Below, piece by piece: positions 10,401 through 20,071 of a stretch of DNA of 64,000 nucleotides (within the stretch, counting starts at the first letter, position 1; every line of letters starts with the position of its first letter). The DNA is from Myotis daubentonii (Eukaryota; Chordata; Mammalia; Chiroptera; Vespertilionidae): NCBI RefSeq assembly GCF_963259705.1, contig NC_081844.1, positions 23,817,294-23,881,293 of the forward strand, given 5' to 3'. The position numbers and the translations under genes are program-made. The notes beneath the pieces were generated by a model. That model ran no database searches. It saw nothing but the letters and a program-made list of their open reading frames with translations, and was not told where the DNA came from.

Positions 10401-13400
10401 CAATTTCTTTTTTACTATTAAATATGTTTTTATTGAATTTTTTTTAGAGAGAGGAAGGGAGAAGGATAGAGAGCTAGAACATCAGTGAGAGAAAGACATC
10501 ATCAAGCGGCTGCCTCCTGTGTGCCACCCACTGGGGATGGAGCATGAAACCTGGCATGTGCCCTGATGGGGACTTGAACTGGTGATCTTTTAATTCATGG
10601 GTCGATGCTCAACATCTGAGCCACACCGAAGGTGCAATTTCAAAGATAATTTGACTACATTTCATTTTGTCTTTACACTCTAACTTTATGATCTAACCAC
10701 TGCACAAGATGCTCCTCCACTATCTATGAAAACGAAACCAAAACCAACGGCATGATAAAAGACGTGTAGTTGAAATAGCTGAGGAACCTGTTTCCTGCCT
10801 TAAAAAAAAATGTATCCAGTAGGTCTTTTTCTGTTTGTCATTTTATTTTTGTTCATAATAAAGATGAACTTTGGCCTGACCATAGCTGTGGGTCAGATCA
10901 TCTGGCCCCATGACTTATTCCAGCAGTGCCTGTTGAATTTCTCAATTGAAGGGGGGGCAGAAGGACAAACCTAATGTGTTAAACGTGGACCCATGTTTTG
11001 GAAGCATCTATTTCCACACGCTGAGGACAAAAGAGAGCAAAAGGTGTCTTGTCAGATCTGTAGTTGCTAGTGTCAACATAACAAGACTGAGATTTCCTCA
11101 GTATCTGAGGCTTCTAAGGCAGGTCCACTCTATTTTTTGGGGGGCAGGCAGAAATCAAATTCCTTTTGCTCTGTGGGAAGAGGCAGAAAGCAAGTTTGAT
11201 AGGTTAGAGCCCTAAGGGTAAGAACCACAGCCTGGATTTTCAGGCCAGAGTTACTTCCCAACTTGAGTTTCTCTGGGCAAAAGTTTTATTGTCTTGGTAT
11301 AATTAATAATAGTACCTGCTTTGCTCTCTTTTGAGAGTCCTGATGGTAGAAATAAGTTCTATGATCAGTTCTATTTATGTTCCACTTCTAAAATAGAGGA
11401 TGCATTCTCTTCCAGGTTTTAGTAAAGATAAAGAACCCTGGACTCGGGCTCTGGCTGGTTTAGCTCGGTGGATGGAGCATCAGCCTGTGGAGTGAAGGGT
11501 CCTAGGTTCAGTTCTGGTCAAGGGCACATGCCTGGGTTGAGGGCTCGATCCCCAGTAGGGGGTGTGCAGGAGGCAGCAAATCGATGATTCTCTCTTATCA
11601 CTGATGTTTCTCTTTCCCTCTCCCTTCCTTTATGGCAGTGGTTCGCAACCTTCCTAATGCCGAAACTCTTTAATACAGTTCCTCATGTTGTAGTGACCCC
11701 CCAATTTCATTGTTACAAATTGAACATAATTAAAGCATAGTGATTAATCACAAAAACAATATGTAATTATATATGTGTTTTCTGATGGTCATAGGTGACC
11801 CCTGTGAAAGGGTTGTTTGACCCCCAAAGGGGTCGCGACCCACAGGTTGAGAACCACTGCTCTATGAAATCAATTTAAAAAAGAAAAAAAAAAAGAACCC
11901 TGGACTCAGAACAAGCCCTAAAATGTCAATTATTCTACCAACCAGCTATGTGACCTTGGAGAAGTCAGTCTGCTTCTCTCTAGTAAAATATAATGACCGG
12001 CAGGTTGACTTTGGACCTCAACTGGGATTCTATAAACAGATTATTAAATAATAGGCAGGGGCTTCCTAAGAATACAAATACTAGATAATGACCACACAGT
12101 TACTTTTAAATGCAAGGAGCACAAGCAGGCTAACTGAAACCTGATCTCCTGCCATTTGGGAACTGTGAATCCCTTAACCTATTAGCTCCTTATATTTCCT
12201 CTTGGCTTTAAAACAAAATCTTATTACACAGTGACATTCTACACTTAATTTATTTACACCCTGCCTTGTTACAGAAAGGATTTAACTGGACTTATTCTAT
12301 AGTTAGCCACAAGTAAACGACATAATTTAAAAAGAAGAGAAAGTAGGGAGACGGATCCATTGGCCCAGCACACAAACATCTCCAACCCTAAACTAACCCA
12401 AGTGGCTGGCTTTGCAAGCAAACTGACCAACTACCACCTAGAGGTGCTGATTAGTACACCCTGGCTTCCCAGGTCTCCACTCTTCAGCTGCTGCCTCTTC
12501 GCTTTTTAACCACCAAGTGAAGAAGTGGTTGGATGGAGTACAGTGGTACCTCAGAGATACTGTGGGTTCAGTTCCGCCCTACCATAATAAAATGAGTAGT
12601 GATCTTTTTGCTGGTGAGTCTTATCTTCAATTTGTAAAAAAATGCAACATCTGTGAAGTGCAATAAAACAGAGGTAAGCCTGTACTTCCTCCTGAGGGTG
12701 GTGGCAAGACTTCCTGGGTGACCTTAAATTTTTAGATTTTTATAGACCTTTCCTTGAAAGGTCTTTCATTTTTTGTGGCTTCCATCTTCTCATCTGTGAG
12801 ATGAGAGCCATGTCTACCTTTATGTCACACAGATGAATAAGTACATCTATGAAGGCACCTTGGAAAAGATGCCCAAAAGGCTGTGACCTCCTAGCTGGCT
12901 GACTGAAGCTGGATACTAACATGGTTCGGCCCACCCTACCCGACCTCACCTCCAGATTTGGGGTCAGACCAACAAAAGTGCTAAAAGAATTGCGGCTGTA
13001 GGTCAGCTGGAACCTGGTGCGCGCAGTGGGAACTGTGCAAGCATGTCAAACGCGCGGCCAACAGACCACATGCCTCCTTTATATGTCTGACATGCTTGGA
13101 TGCTTGCCTGGCTAGCCCACTCTTAAATTTGAGTGTGCTCATCAAAGCCCACTGTCAGGGAAGAGTGAAGAATGGGAGCTGGGAGACTAAGTTATCCTCA
13201 AAGACCGGAGCTGGAACCTAGGCGGGTTGGAGCTCAAGGAGAGGATTGGGGCCAGGCTGAGGAGGAGGGAAGCCAGGTTCTAGGGCAGTGATGGTGAACC
13301 TTTTGAGCTCGGTGTGTCAGCATTTTGAAAAACCCTAACTTAACTCTGGTGCTGTGTCACATAAAGAATTTTTTTGATATCTGCAACCTCAGTAAAACAA

Positions 13401-14404
13401 AGATTTATATTTTGGATATCTATTTTATATATTTAAATGCCACTTAACAAAGAAAAATCAACCCAAAAAATGAGTTCGCATGTCACCTCTGACACGCGTG
13501 TCATAGGTTCACCATCACTGTTCTAGGGCATGTGTGTTGGGATAGAAAACAAGGAGAAACTGGTGGGGTATTTTAAGTATCAGAGGTTGGGGAGGGGATT
13601 ATTGTGTGACAAACGGGGAGATGGGGTGAGTGAGGTCGTGTCACAGGGCGAGGGTCTTCACAGGGCGAGGGTCTTTCTTCACAGGGATAAAGGGTGATAG
13701 GAGGGGTTCCACTGGGAAAGTTGGGAAGGTGCCTGGGAGAGAGGCCTCTTACAGGGAAACTGGGGGGGGGGGGGGGGGGGAAGGTTAAGGTTTCCACAGG
13801 CAATGGGAGGGGGCTGGGGGCTGGAGTCTCCCTAGGAAAAAAGTGCGGTGGGAGTGTCTCGCCAAAGAAGAGATAGGTGGAGAAGTCTGAGTGGCTGTAA
13901 TGTTAATATAAAAATCTTCTATACAGAAATAGAAGACGGGGTGGCTGAGGGTCTCCGCAGGTTAAAGAATGGCGGCTGAAGCTTCCATATAGAAAACGGG
14001 AACCCAGAAGCTCCGCAGGAAAAAGTGTGGTTTGGGAGGATGAGGTCTCCCCCGTGGGAAACGTGCATATCCGTGGGGGGGGGGGGGGTAAGGGATCCGG
14101 TTGGCCGTGGGGTGGGGGTAAGAGGTAGCCTCCACGCAGAGGTTAGAGCTGGAGAGGAAAGAGGGGGGTAAGATCGGAATTGGGGGGTTATTTCACAGAG
14201 GAGGTCGAGGTTGGCCGCGAGGGTCTCTACGGGAAAGTCGGGTAGGCCACGGGACCCGGGGGGAGGGGGCAGTGTCCACACAGGCCCAGCCTCACCGTCC
14301 GCCAGAGCCTCATTGCACTCGAAGCTGATCTCGAACCGGAAAGGGCTGTGGAAAGGGCTCGGATTCTCCAGCACCGCCACGTTCAGCACCGATACCTTGG
14401 CCAT
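7264..14404 (-). CDS. ASF1B: ASF1B histone chaperone (four coding exons)
   Basis: Gene-level entry. CDS joins 14296-14404, 8441-8556, 7819-7995 and 7264-7470 (109+116+177+207 nt), giving 202 residues and TAA, the usual ASF1B length. All junctions are GT/AG and in phase. ASF1B binds the H3-H4 dimer and hands it to CAF-1 or HIRA during replication-coupled and other nucleosome assembly in the nucleus. The conserved immunoglobulin-like core spans residues 1-155. Visible key residues are Asp36-Asp37 (HIRA/CAF-1 B-domain surface), Val94 (H3 contact) and C-terminal Ser198, a known Tousled-like kinase site, in the ending ENSMDCI. That tail and the acidic-poor C-terminus separate ASF1B from ASF1A. No frameshift or stop is present, so the gene appears functional. 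Its promoter suggests cell-cycle control. Confidence 0.97.
7471..8440 (-). other. ASF1B: ASF1B introns 3 and 2 (around exon 3)
   Basis: Intron 3 (7471-7818) and intron 2 (7996-8440) are short and unique. Neither holds a recognisable repeat or exon. Confidence 0.8.
7819..7995 (-). CDS. ASF1B: ASF1B coding exon 3
   Basis: Encodes residues 76-134, from [16 protein letters not shown] to KPDFSQ, bounded by CCCTAG and GTGGGG. It contains the [15 protein letters not shown] strand with Val94 of the H3-binding surface. Confidence 0.96.
8441..8556 (-). CDS. ASF1B: ASF1B coding exon 2
   Basis: Encodes residues 37-75, from [15 protein letters not shown] to GRHMFVFQ, bounded by TTGCAG and GTAAGA. This is the central beta-sandwich of the chaperone core. 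Confidence 0.96.
10406..10640 (-). mobile_element. Ves-type SINE, old copy
   Basis: Antisense copy: a T-rich start, 'agagagaggaagggagaagg', the 'ggctgcctcctgtgtgcc' body, and the tRNA-like head with degraded box A ('gagccacaccgaaggtgc'). Substitutions suggest an older insertion. Confidence 0.85.
11446..11891 (+). mobile_element. Ves-type SINE interrupted by a hAT element
   Basis: The tRNA-like head starts at 'gggctctggctggtttagct' and box B is near 'aggttcagttctggtc'. The tail 'tgaaatcaatttaaaa' resumes only after a 224-bp hAT insertion (11636-11859). A 16-base target-site duplication (11430-11445 and 11892-11907) brackets the whole composite, which proves that the hAT came second. Confidence 0.92.
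11636..11859. mobile_element. Non-autonomous hAT element nested in a SINE
   Basis: Terminal inverted repeats CAGTGGTTCGCAACCT and AGGTTGAGAACCACTG, no transposase frame. The flanking 8-mers (11628-11635 and 11860-11867) match at six of eight positions, consistent with an aged hAT duplication. A relative of the same family lies at 25687-25890. Confidence 0.88.
12541..12682 (+). mobile_element. Short Tigger-derived (TcMar) element
   Basis: Starts CAGTGGTACCTCAGAGATA and ends 'caataaaacagaggtaagcctg', with TA on both sides (12539-12540, 12683-12684), as for mariner/Tigger insertions. The internal 'gatctttttgctggtg' stretch is kept from the Tigger1 interior. Internally deleted, no coding capacity. 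Confidence 0.8.
13286..13520. mobile_element. Non-autonomous hAT (nhAT) with perfect duplication
   Basis: A 235-bp element with termini CAGTGATGGTGAACCT and AGGTTCACCATCACTG. Identical 8-bp duplications ttctaggg lie at 13278-13285 and 13521-13528. The interior is AT-rich without a frame. The perfect duplication and intact ends indicate a fairly recent insertion. Confidence 0.95.
13610..14280. repeat. Degenerate minisatellite next to ASF1B exon 1
   Basis: A unit of about 45-60 bases built on 'ggtctccacagggaaa' and a G-rich 'gtggggtggctga' recurs about a dozen times with heavy divergence, interspersed with poly-G runs (13764-13781, 14077-14088). It fills the ASF1B intron start up to the exon 1 donor. 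Confidence 0.6.
14296..14404 (-). CDS. ASF1B: ASF1B coding exon 1
   Basis: Encodes residues 1-36 plus one base, beginning [15 protein letters not shown] and ending ...NEALAD, then a GTGAGG donor. The ATG is in good context (GGCGATGGCC) and gives the conserved N-terminus. The last split codon restores Asp37 with exon 2. Confidence 0.96.
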
Positions 14405-14547
14405 CGCCTCGCCGGGCCGCGACTGAAGCCGAGGCTGGGTCCGAGCCCACGCCTGGATCCTGTAGGATCAGCGGGACAGCGTTTCCCACAGAGCCTCCCG
14501 CCGACTCGGTCCGTAGACTGAAGTGCGTATACCCTCCGCGCGCCTCC

Positions 14548-14553
14548 TTCAAA
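14548..14553 (-). promoter_or_regulatory. ASF1B: CHR element (TTTGAA) of ASF1B promoter
   Basis: Canonical TTTGAA on the coding strand about 144 bases upstream of the start codon, preceded upstream by a CCAAT box in the TGATTGG orientation. This spacing and order are usual for MuvB-bound promoters. Binding is inferred. Confidence 0.6.
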
Positions 14554-15019
14554 TAGCTGGCCGCACCCTCCGACCAATCACCGTAAACGCTCCCCGGCGG
14601 CGTGAGCACCCTCTTAGCCAATCCTGGAGCGCCGGAGGCGTGCGTCGAGATTCTCCGGACCAATCCGCGGAGCTCCCTCTCCGGGCTGTGCGAGGGAGGC
14701 GGGATCACCTCTTGGCTTCTTTGGATATCCGCCGGGAACCAATCCCCAGCGTCTCAAGACTCAGAGAACGAAGGCGGGGGTAGGCGGAGTCAGAGCACCA
14801 GGCTCTTGTCGGCCAATCCTGAGGGTTCCCGCACCAGCGTGGCCCGCCCTTCGCATAACCCTTCCGGGAGACGCATCTCAAGGGGAGCAGCGCCGCCAAC
14901 TGCCGAGCGGTGGCGCGCGGCGCTCGCTTAAGAGGGCGGGAAGGGCGGTGCTCGAGTCCGCGGTGATTGGCAGGTGAGAATGGGCGGTGATAAAGCAGAA
15001 TTTTTGAGAGGTTATTGGC

Positions 15020-15159
15020 TGAGAAGTCTCGCGGGGCGGGAGGAGAGGAAGACTTGGCTTGGGATTCGTGAGAAAGGAGCGGAAGTCGGCCCGCCGGCAC
15101 GGTGGAGCGGCGTGTGAAGAGAAAGAAGGGGTGTTTGCAGCCTCGGCGCCTGTCAACAG
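15020..15159 (+). ncRNA. Possible divergent transcript first exon
   Basis: On the plus strand, pointing away from ASF1B, the CpG island contains an ETS-like GCGGAAGT motif near 15079 and ends in a strong donor CAG|GTGAGC (exon end 15159). No conserved protein is encoded. The layout suits a bidirectional promoter making a spliced noncoding RNA. No downstream exon was identified, so this is tentative. Confidence 0.3.
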
Positions 15160-15679
15160 GTGAGCGTTAACCAGGAGCTTCTCTGAGGGGCTCCTGGCCC
15201 CTTAGGCCCAGCGGCGGCGGAATCCGTTGTGAACGTGGTGACTCACCCCTGAAGGCAGATGGAGCAGCGGTACTGCGGCGCTGGGGCCCGGGACCTGGCA
15301 GTCAGCCCAGTTCGAGTCCCTCCCTCGCCTCCTCGTGGGCCGCTGGGAGTCGTGTCAGGTGCACACCGCTGTAAGTAGGAGTTCGAGTCCAGCCTCTGCT
15401 GGAATGAAGGGTCTCATCATTGATGTTTAAGCATAGTGATTAATCACAAAAACAATCATGAAGTCACTGATTTGTGACTTCATAATACATCTAGAAACTT
15501 CTCTCCATTTCCATGCCTTGCGGGCCACCGTTGCCCCTGCCAGGAAGACTCCTGGCGCCTCCGCACCCGCGCTCTCTGCTCCCACCCGCGACCAATGGAA
15601 ATAACTCATGCCACATACTTAATCTTAATTTGTTTAGTAATAACGTTTTTAAAAAGTTTAAAAAACATCAAAACACATT

Positions 15680-15921
15680 GTGGGTGGGTGGGTGGATGAG
15701 TGGTTAGAGCGTAGGTCGGCGCACCTGAAGGGCCCTGGATTCGATTCCTGGTCCGAGGCATGTACCCCCGTTGCAGATTGGATCCCCGACCCGGTTGGGG
15801 CCTGTGCGGGAGGCAACAATCAATGGATGTGTCTCTCTCACATCTTTGTTTCTTTCTCCCTCACTCCCTCTTCCCCTCCACTCTCTCTAAAACTCAATGG
15901 AAAAAATATCCTGACAATTTA
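15680..15921 (+). mobile_element. Ves-type SINE, variant subfamily
   Basis: tRNA-like head with 'gattcgattcctggtcc', then 'gcgggaggcaacaatcaat', a CT-rich tail region and the ending 'actcaatggaaaaaatatcc'. The 'aatggaaaaatatcc' ending marks the same variant as the copy at 52931-53190. Confidence 0.85.
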
Positions 15922-16090
15922 AGGGAAAAGAGCTCATTGCTCCCGAGGACTTAAAAAAATGTTGTATTTAATCCAGTATAAACAAAATATTTCAGAGGTG
16001 GTGGGTATAAAAAATGCAAATGAGGTAACTTACGTTATTTTACTCTGCACAAGGTCTGTGAAATCCCATTCTTTTTACAGCTACATTTTC

Positions 16091-16316
16091 TTTTCTTTTA
16101 AAAATATATTTTATTGTTTTTTTACAGAGAGGAAGGGAGAGGGGTAGAGAGTTAGAAACATGATAAGAGAGAAACATCGATCAGCTGCCTCCTGCACACT
16201 CCCTACTGGGGATGTGCCCGCAGCCAAGGAACATGCCCTTGACCAGAATCAAACTTGGGACCCTTCAGTCTGCAGGCCGACGCTCTATCCACTGAGCCAA
16301 ACCGGTTAGGGCTACG
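16091..16316 (-). mobile_element. Ves-type SINE
   Basis: Antisense copy from the T/A-rich end to 'actgagccaaaccggttagg'. The duplication gctacattttc lies at 16080-16090 and 16317-16327. Confidence 0.93.
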
Positions 16317-16792
16317 GCTACATTTTCATCAGAAATAGTTGGTCTGGCTTTAAGTTTTATAACGTTTACAGTTGAAAATGTAAATTCTCATGCCCAAGCC
16401 TTCCCATGAAAAGTGTTCCATGAGCTCAATTGCATATTGGTTTTTAAATTGAAATGTTAACTAAAATTAAGTGACATGGAAAGTTCTGTTTAACAATGGA
16501 AGTAGCTATGTTCAGCTGCTCATGAGCCCTTATGGCAAGTGGCTATTGTATTATTGGACAGCAAAGATCAAATTGGATTAGTCACTCTCCTGCTTATAAT
16601 GCGAGTGATTTTCTATTTTTCTCAGGATGAGAACACAGTCACCCCTTTGGCTCCACTGCTTTGCTTTTCAGTGGTTCAGTTACCTGCCTCAATCTTGGTA
16701 CGAAAATATGAAATGGAAAATTCCAGAAATAAACAGTTCATGTTTTAAATAGTGCACTGTTCTGATTATCATGATGAAAAGTGAAATCTCCC

Positions 16793-17000
16793 CCTGGATG
16801 GTGTGGCTCTGTTGGTTGGGCATCGTCCCATGCACTGAAGGGTCATAGGTTCGATTGCCTGTCAGGACACTTACTCAGGTTGCAGGTTCAATCCCTGGTC
16901 AGAGTGTGCGGAAGGCAACCAACTGATCAATGTTTCATTCTCACATTGATGTTTCTCTTTTACTCTCTCTCTCTAAAATCAATAAAAATGTAAAAAATAA
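16793..17000 (+). mobile_element. Ves-type SINE
   Basis: tRNA-like head ('ggtgtggctctgttggttgg', box B 'ggttcgattgcc') followed by the CT-rich region and 'aaatcaataaaaatg'. Confidence 0.87.
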
Positions 17001-17004
17001 ACAC

Positions 17005-17223
17005 GTAATACCTGACTATTTAGTCAGGGGGCACTGACTGCTTTTCCCTTAGATTGTCAAATAAAAAAATGACAACAGCCAACACAACAATAGTCATCTG
17101 ATGCAAATGAATCAAAATTATACCTATATATATTTTTTGTCAGATCAACAAAACATATATTTTTTGGTCTATCGCAGAATTTTAATTTGTGTGCCATGAG
17201 ATGAAAAATGTTGAAAATCACTG
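17005..17223 (-). mobile_element. Partial non-autonomous hAT element
   Basis: Contains 'gactatttagtcaggg', 'gattgtcaaataaaaaaatg' and ends 'atgttgaaaatcactg', the terminal inverted repeat of a bat hAT family. The other terminus is missing where it meets the SINE tail. Confidence 0.6.
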
Positions 17224-17865
17224 ATCTAGCGTATCAGAGAGACCCCCCCATTCACATAACATTTATTAAAGTAATCGTTATAATTGTTCTTGTTCTGTTT
17301 TATTATCAGTTATTGTTAATATCTGACTGTGCCTGATTTAGAAATTAAACTATCACGGGCATGTGTGAATAGGAAATAACAGTATATTTAGGGATATATA
17401 TTCATAGTTTTAGGCATCCTCTGGGGATCTTGGAACTGTCTGCCTCTGCTAAAGGGGCACTACTCTATTGTCTTTAAGACTCTACATGCTTTGTTTCCTA
17501 CAACCCACAAGCCCCAACTTCAGGCCAGCCAAATTGACCCTCTCTTTGTTCCTTAAAAATCTGACATAGCACTCCCAGCTCAGAACTTCTAACTAGATTC
17601 TCTTCTCCTAGTTCTTGGGATGGTTGGTGCCTTCTTGTCATTTATGTCTTGCTGTTTAAATATCCTCTTCTCAGAGAAGCCTTTCCAGGGTCCCCTGGAC
17701 CAGTGGTTGCCAACCCGTGGTCCACTGCCCTGGACAGTGTTCATACACAGAGTATAGGCCTGAATGATCCAGCTTACTAGCATATCTTATCCAACCACCT
17801 CTGGGCCCCCCTAGAGTCTTAAGGCTACATATATTTTTGTATCTACATGTCACATCAATTTTTTT

Positions 17866-18072
17866 ATTTTTATTTTTTTGTTAATCCTCACCTGAGGATA
17901 TTTTTCCATTGATTTTTAGAGAGGGTGAAAGAGAGTAAGTAAGTAGTGGATGTGAGAGACACATCGACTGGTTGCTTCCCACAGGCATGGCTACTGGAAC
18001 CAGGGATTGAACCTGCAACCCAGGTATGTGGGAATGGAACCTGTGACCATTGAGCCACATGGGCTATGGCAT
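17866..18072 (-). mobile_element. Ves-type SINE
   Basis: Antisense variant copy with 'aatcctcacctgaggata', 'ttttccattgatttttagag' and a degraded tRNA-like head ending 'gagccacatgggctat'. Confidence 0.85.
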
Positions 18073-18479
18073 ACATGTCACATTAATTTAAAACAATGTT
18101 TTTTTGCATTAAAAAATGAAAAAATTTTTTTTGCCTTTGAGATTACTTGGCTGCAAGAAAATTCACATTTGTGATGGCTGTGATTTCTTGGCAATCATTG
18201 AGCCTATTTGGAAATTTTTGTGACTCAGGAAAATCTAATTTTCAAATTATTTCCAAATGTAATTTGATTGTTTATGAATACTAAATTTAATGATGAATGA
18301 AGTTGCCATAATGTTACATTTTCTAGATATTTAATTAAACATCTATTCATTCCAACTTTGTAGTTTTCATTTTTCATTGTGGAACTGTTTTCCTTTATCC
18401 CCAGTCTCACCCTTTTCATAGCCCCCGGGAAAGCTCAACTGGGTGGTGCTAATAAAGAAAATGGCTCCATATAGCTGGC

Positions 18480-19035
18480 TGAATAATACTCATTTGTAAA
18501 CCAGATCATGTCATTACTCTGCTTAAAACCTTCAAAGGCTTATCATACTTAGAATGAAACCTAAGATCTTTACTGTGGCTTAGGAGGCCCTGCAGGGTGA
18601 CCTCAGTTGACCTCTGCAGGCCTCATCTAACAGACTCCCTCTTGTCACCACTTTCAAGCCCTGCTGGCTTGTCTTTCAGCACAAGCTTATTCCTGCTGCA
18701 GGGCTTTGCACTTGCTGTTCCCTCTGTCTGGAATCTGCTTCCTTCAGATAATTGTATGGTTGTCTCATTCTCATCATTTATGGTTCAACTCAAATGTCCC
18801 TCTCAAGCCTTCCTGGACCACCCTAGTTAAAGTAGCTCTTCCTTAATCACATCACCCTGCTTTATTATCTCAGAATCTGTACTTAATGTTGGTTTTGAGT
18901 TGTGCTTGTTATCGTTCGTCATCCCTTAATAGATTAAAAACTGGCTGTGGACAGAGATCTTAACCTGCCTCACATTGACCTCTCAATGTATTTTTGGAGA
19001 TTAGGATAGGGCCTCACACAAAATCTTCAGTAGAT
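18480..19035 (+). repeat. L2 LINE 3' fragment
   Basis: Reads 'aggccctgcagggtgacctc', 'ggctttgcacttgctgttcc', 'ctcaaatgtccctctcaagc' and an RT-distal A-rich end, the usual order of an L2 3' end. Old and heavily diverged. Confidence 0.75.
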
Positions 19036-19421
19036 TTTTAAAAAAAAGAATAAATCCATATAAAAGGCTTAGCATAATACCTGGAATGTGAAAAACAATA
19101 AACATGAGCTAAAAACAAAACAAAACATGAGCTGTTAGTACTACATAGTAAAAGATAAAGTCTTCATTCTTATGTAATATTTCGGGTGCACATACTTGAA
19201 AAACTATAAGAAGTGCTCAAACAAAATACACTTTCACTCATTGCCCAGATTAAGAAGTAAAACATTAGGGATGCAACGAAAGGCCCCTGCCTCAAACCTA
19301 CTCCTTTCCCTCCAATGTAACTACAACCCTAGATTTGGTGTTTATTTTTCTGTGCATGTTGTATATCTTTATATGCATGTATCTTTAAACAATATATAGT
19401 ATTGTATATCATGTTCTATAA

Positions 19422-19706
19422 TCTATATACATAAAAGCCTAAATGACCGTTATGACCAGTTGACTGGTTGCTATGATGTGCACTGACCACCAGGGAGCAG
19501 ACGCTCAATGCAGGAGCTGCCCCCTGGTGGTCAATGCACTCCCACAGCCAACCTCCCACGGCCAGTCAACCTCCATGGTCCCTCCCCCTGGCCGGCTGGC
19601 CCCAGTCAGCCCTGTTTGGGACTGGGTGAGGTGGCCCCAATTGGCTCCAATCACTGACCAGGCCAAGGACCCTGCCTGTGCACAAATTCGTGCACCAAGC
19701 CTCTAG
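19422..19706 (+). mobile_element. HeliBat-like Helitron (non-autonomous)
   Basis: Begins TCTATATACATAAAAGCCTA and ends in CTAG after a short hairpin-forming stretch ('cacaaattcgtgcacc'). It lies between host A (19421) and T (19707), the Helitron target rule. It holds the 'ctgaccaccagggagcag' segment shared with the copies at 20072 and 55697. No Rep/helicase frame. Confidence 0.92.
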
Positions 19707-19745
19707 TTTTATATAAATGATATAAGTACAAAAAAGAGTTAACCT

Positions 19746-19966
19746 GTCCAGCTGGTGTAGCTCAGTGGTTGAGGGTTGACCTATGAACCAGGAGGTCATG
19801 GTTTGATTCCCTGTTGTGGCACATTCCTGGGTTGTGGACTCCATCCCCAGTAGGGGGTGTGCAGGAGGCAGCTGATCCATGAATCTCTCTCATCATTGAT
19901 GTTTCTCTCTCTCTCTCCCCCTCTCCCTTCCTCTCTGAAATCAATAAAAATATATTTAAAAAAAAA
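19746..19966 (+). mobile_element. Ves-type SINE
   Basis: Head 'cagctggtgtagctcagtgg', CT-rich region and 'aaatcaataaaaatatattt' tail. The flanking 'agttaacct' recurs on both sides (19737-19745 and 19967-19975). Confidence 0.9.
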
Positions 19967-20071
19967 AGTTAACCTAACAGACCTAACACTACTATTCTTG
20001 GAAAGGCCTATGGGCAGTGTTGGTCCTTGGCTGGTGTCTAGGAACTTGGATTTTAGGAGGGTTCCCACTAG

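Larger units (their letters stand above)
8557..14295 (-). other. ASF1B: ASF1B intron 1
   Basis: A 5.7-kb intron. 8557-10400 is mostly unique. From 10400 on it holds Ves SINEs, a nested hAT element, a short Tigger element, a non-autonomous hAT with a perfect duplication, and a degenerate minisatellite abutting exon 1. No extra coding exon was found. Confidence 0.85.
14280..15200. promoter_or_regulatory. ASF1B: ASF1B CpG-island promoter with seven CCAAT boxes
   Basis: GC-rich block around and upstream of the ASF1B start codon. CCAAT motifs on the plus strand lie at 14574-14578, 14618-14622, 14660-14664, 14739-14743 and 14813-14817; ATTGG lies at 14966-14970 and 15014-15018. The first five are spaced 44, 42, 79 and 74 bases apart, typical of NF-Y arrays. 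A TTTGAA cell-cycle homology region (CHR) lies on the minus strand at 14548-14553, 20 bases from the nearest CCAAT box. No TATA box is seen. CCAAT plus CHR is the layout of G2/M genes controlled by DREAM/MMB, in line with the known proliferation-dependent expression of ASF1B. The start site is inferred near 14420-14520. Confidence 0.78.

Noticed and set aside
13919..14294. Extension of ASF1B exon 1 frame beyond residue 36
   Set aside because: The frame continues into the intron; the conserved protein requires splicing at the GTGAGG donor to exon 2.
17700..17740. A hAT terminus ('ccagtggttgccaacccgtg')
   Set aside because: Only one possible end was seen, with no matching opposite terminus or duplication; too weak to call.
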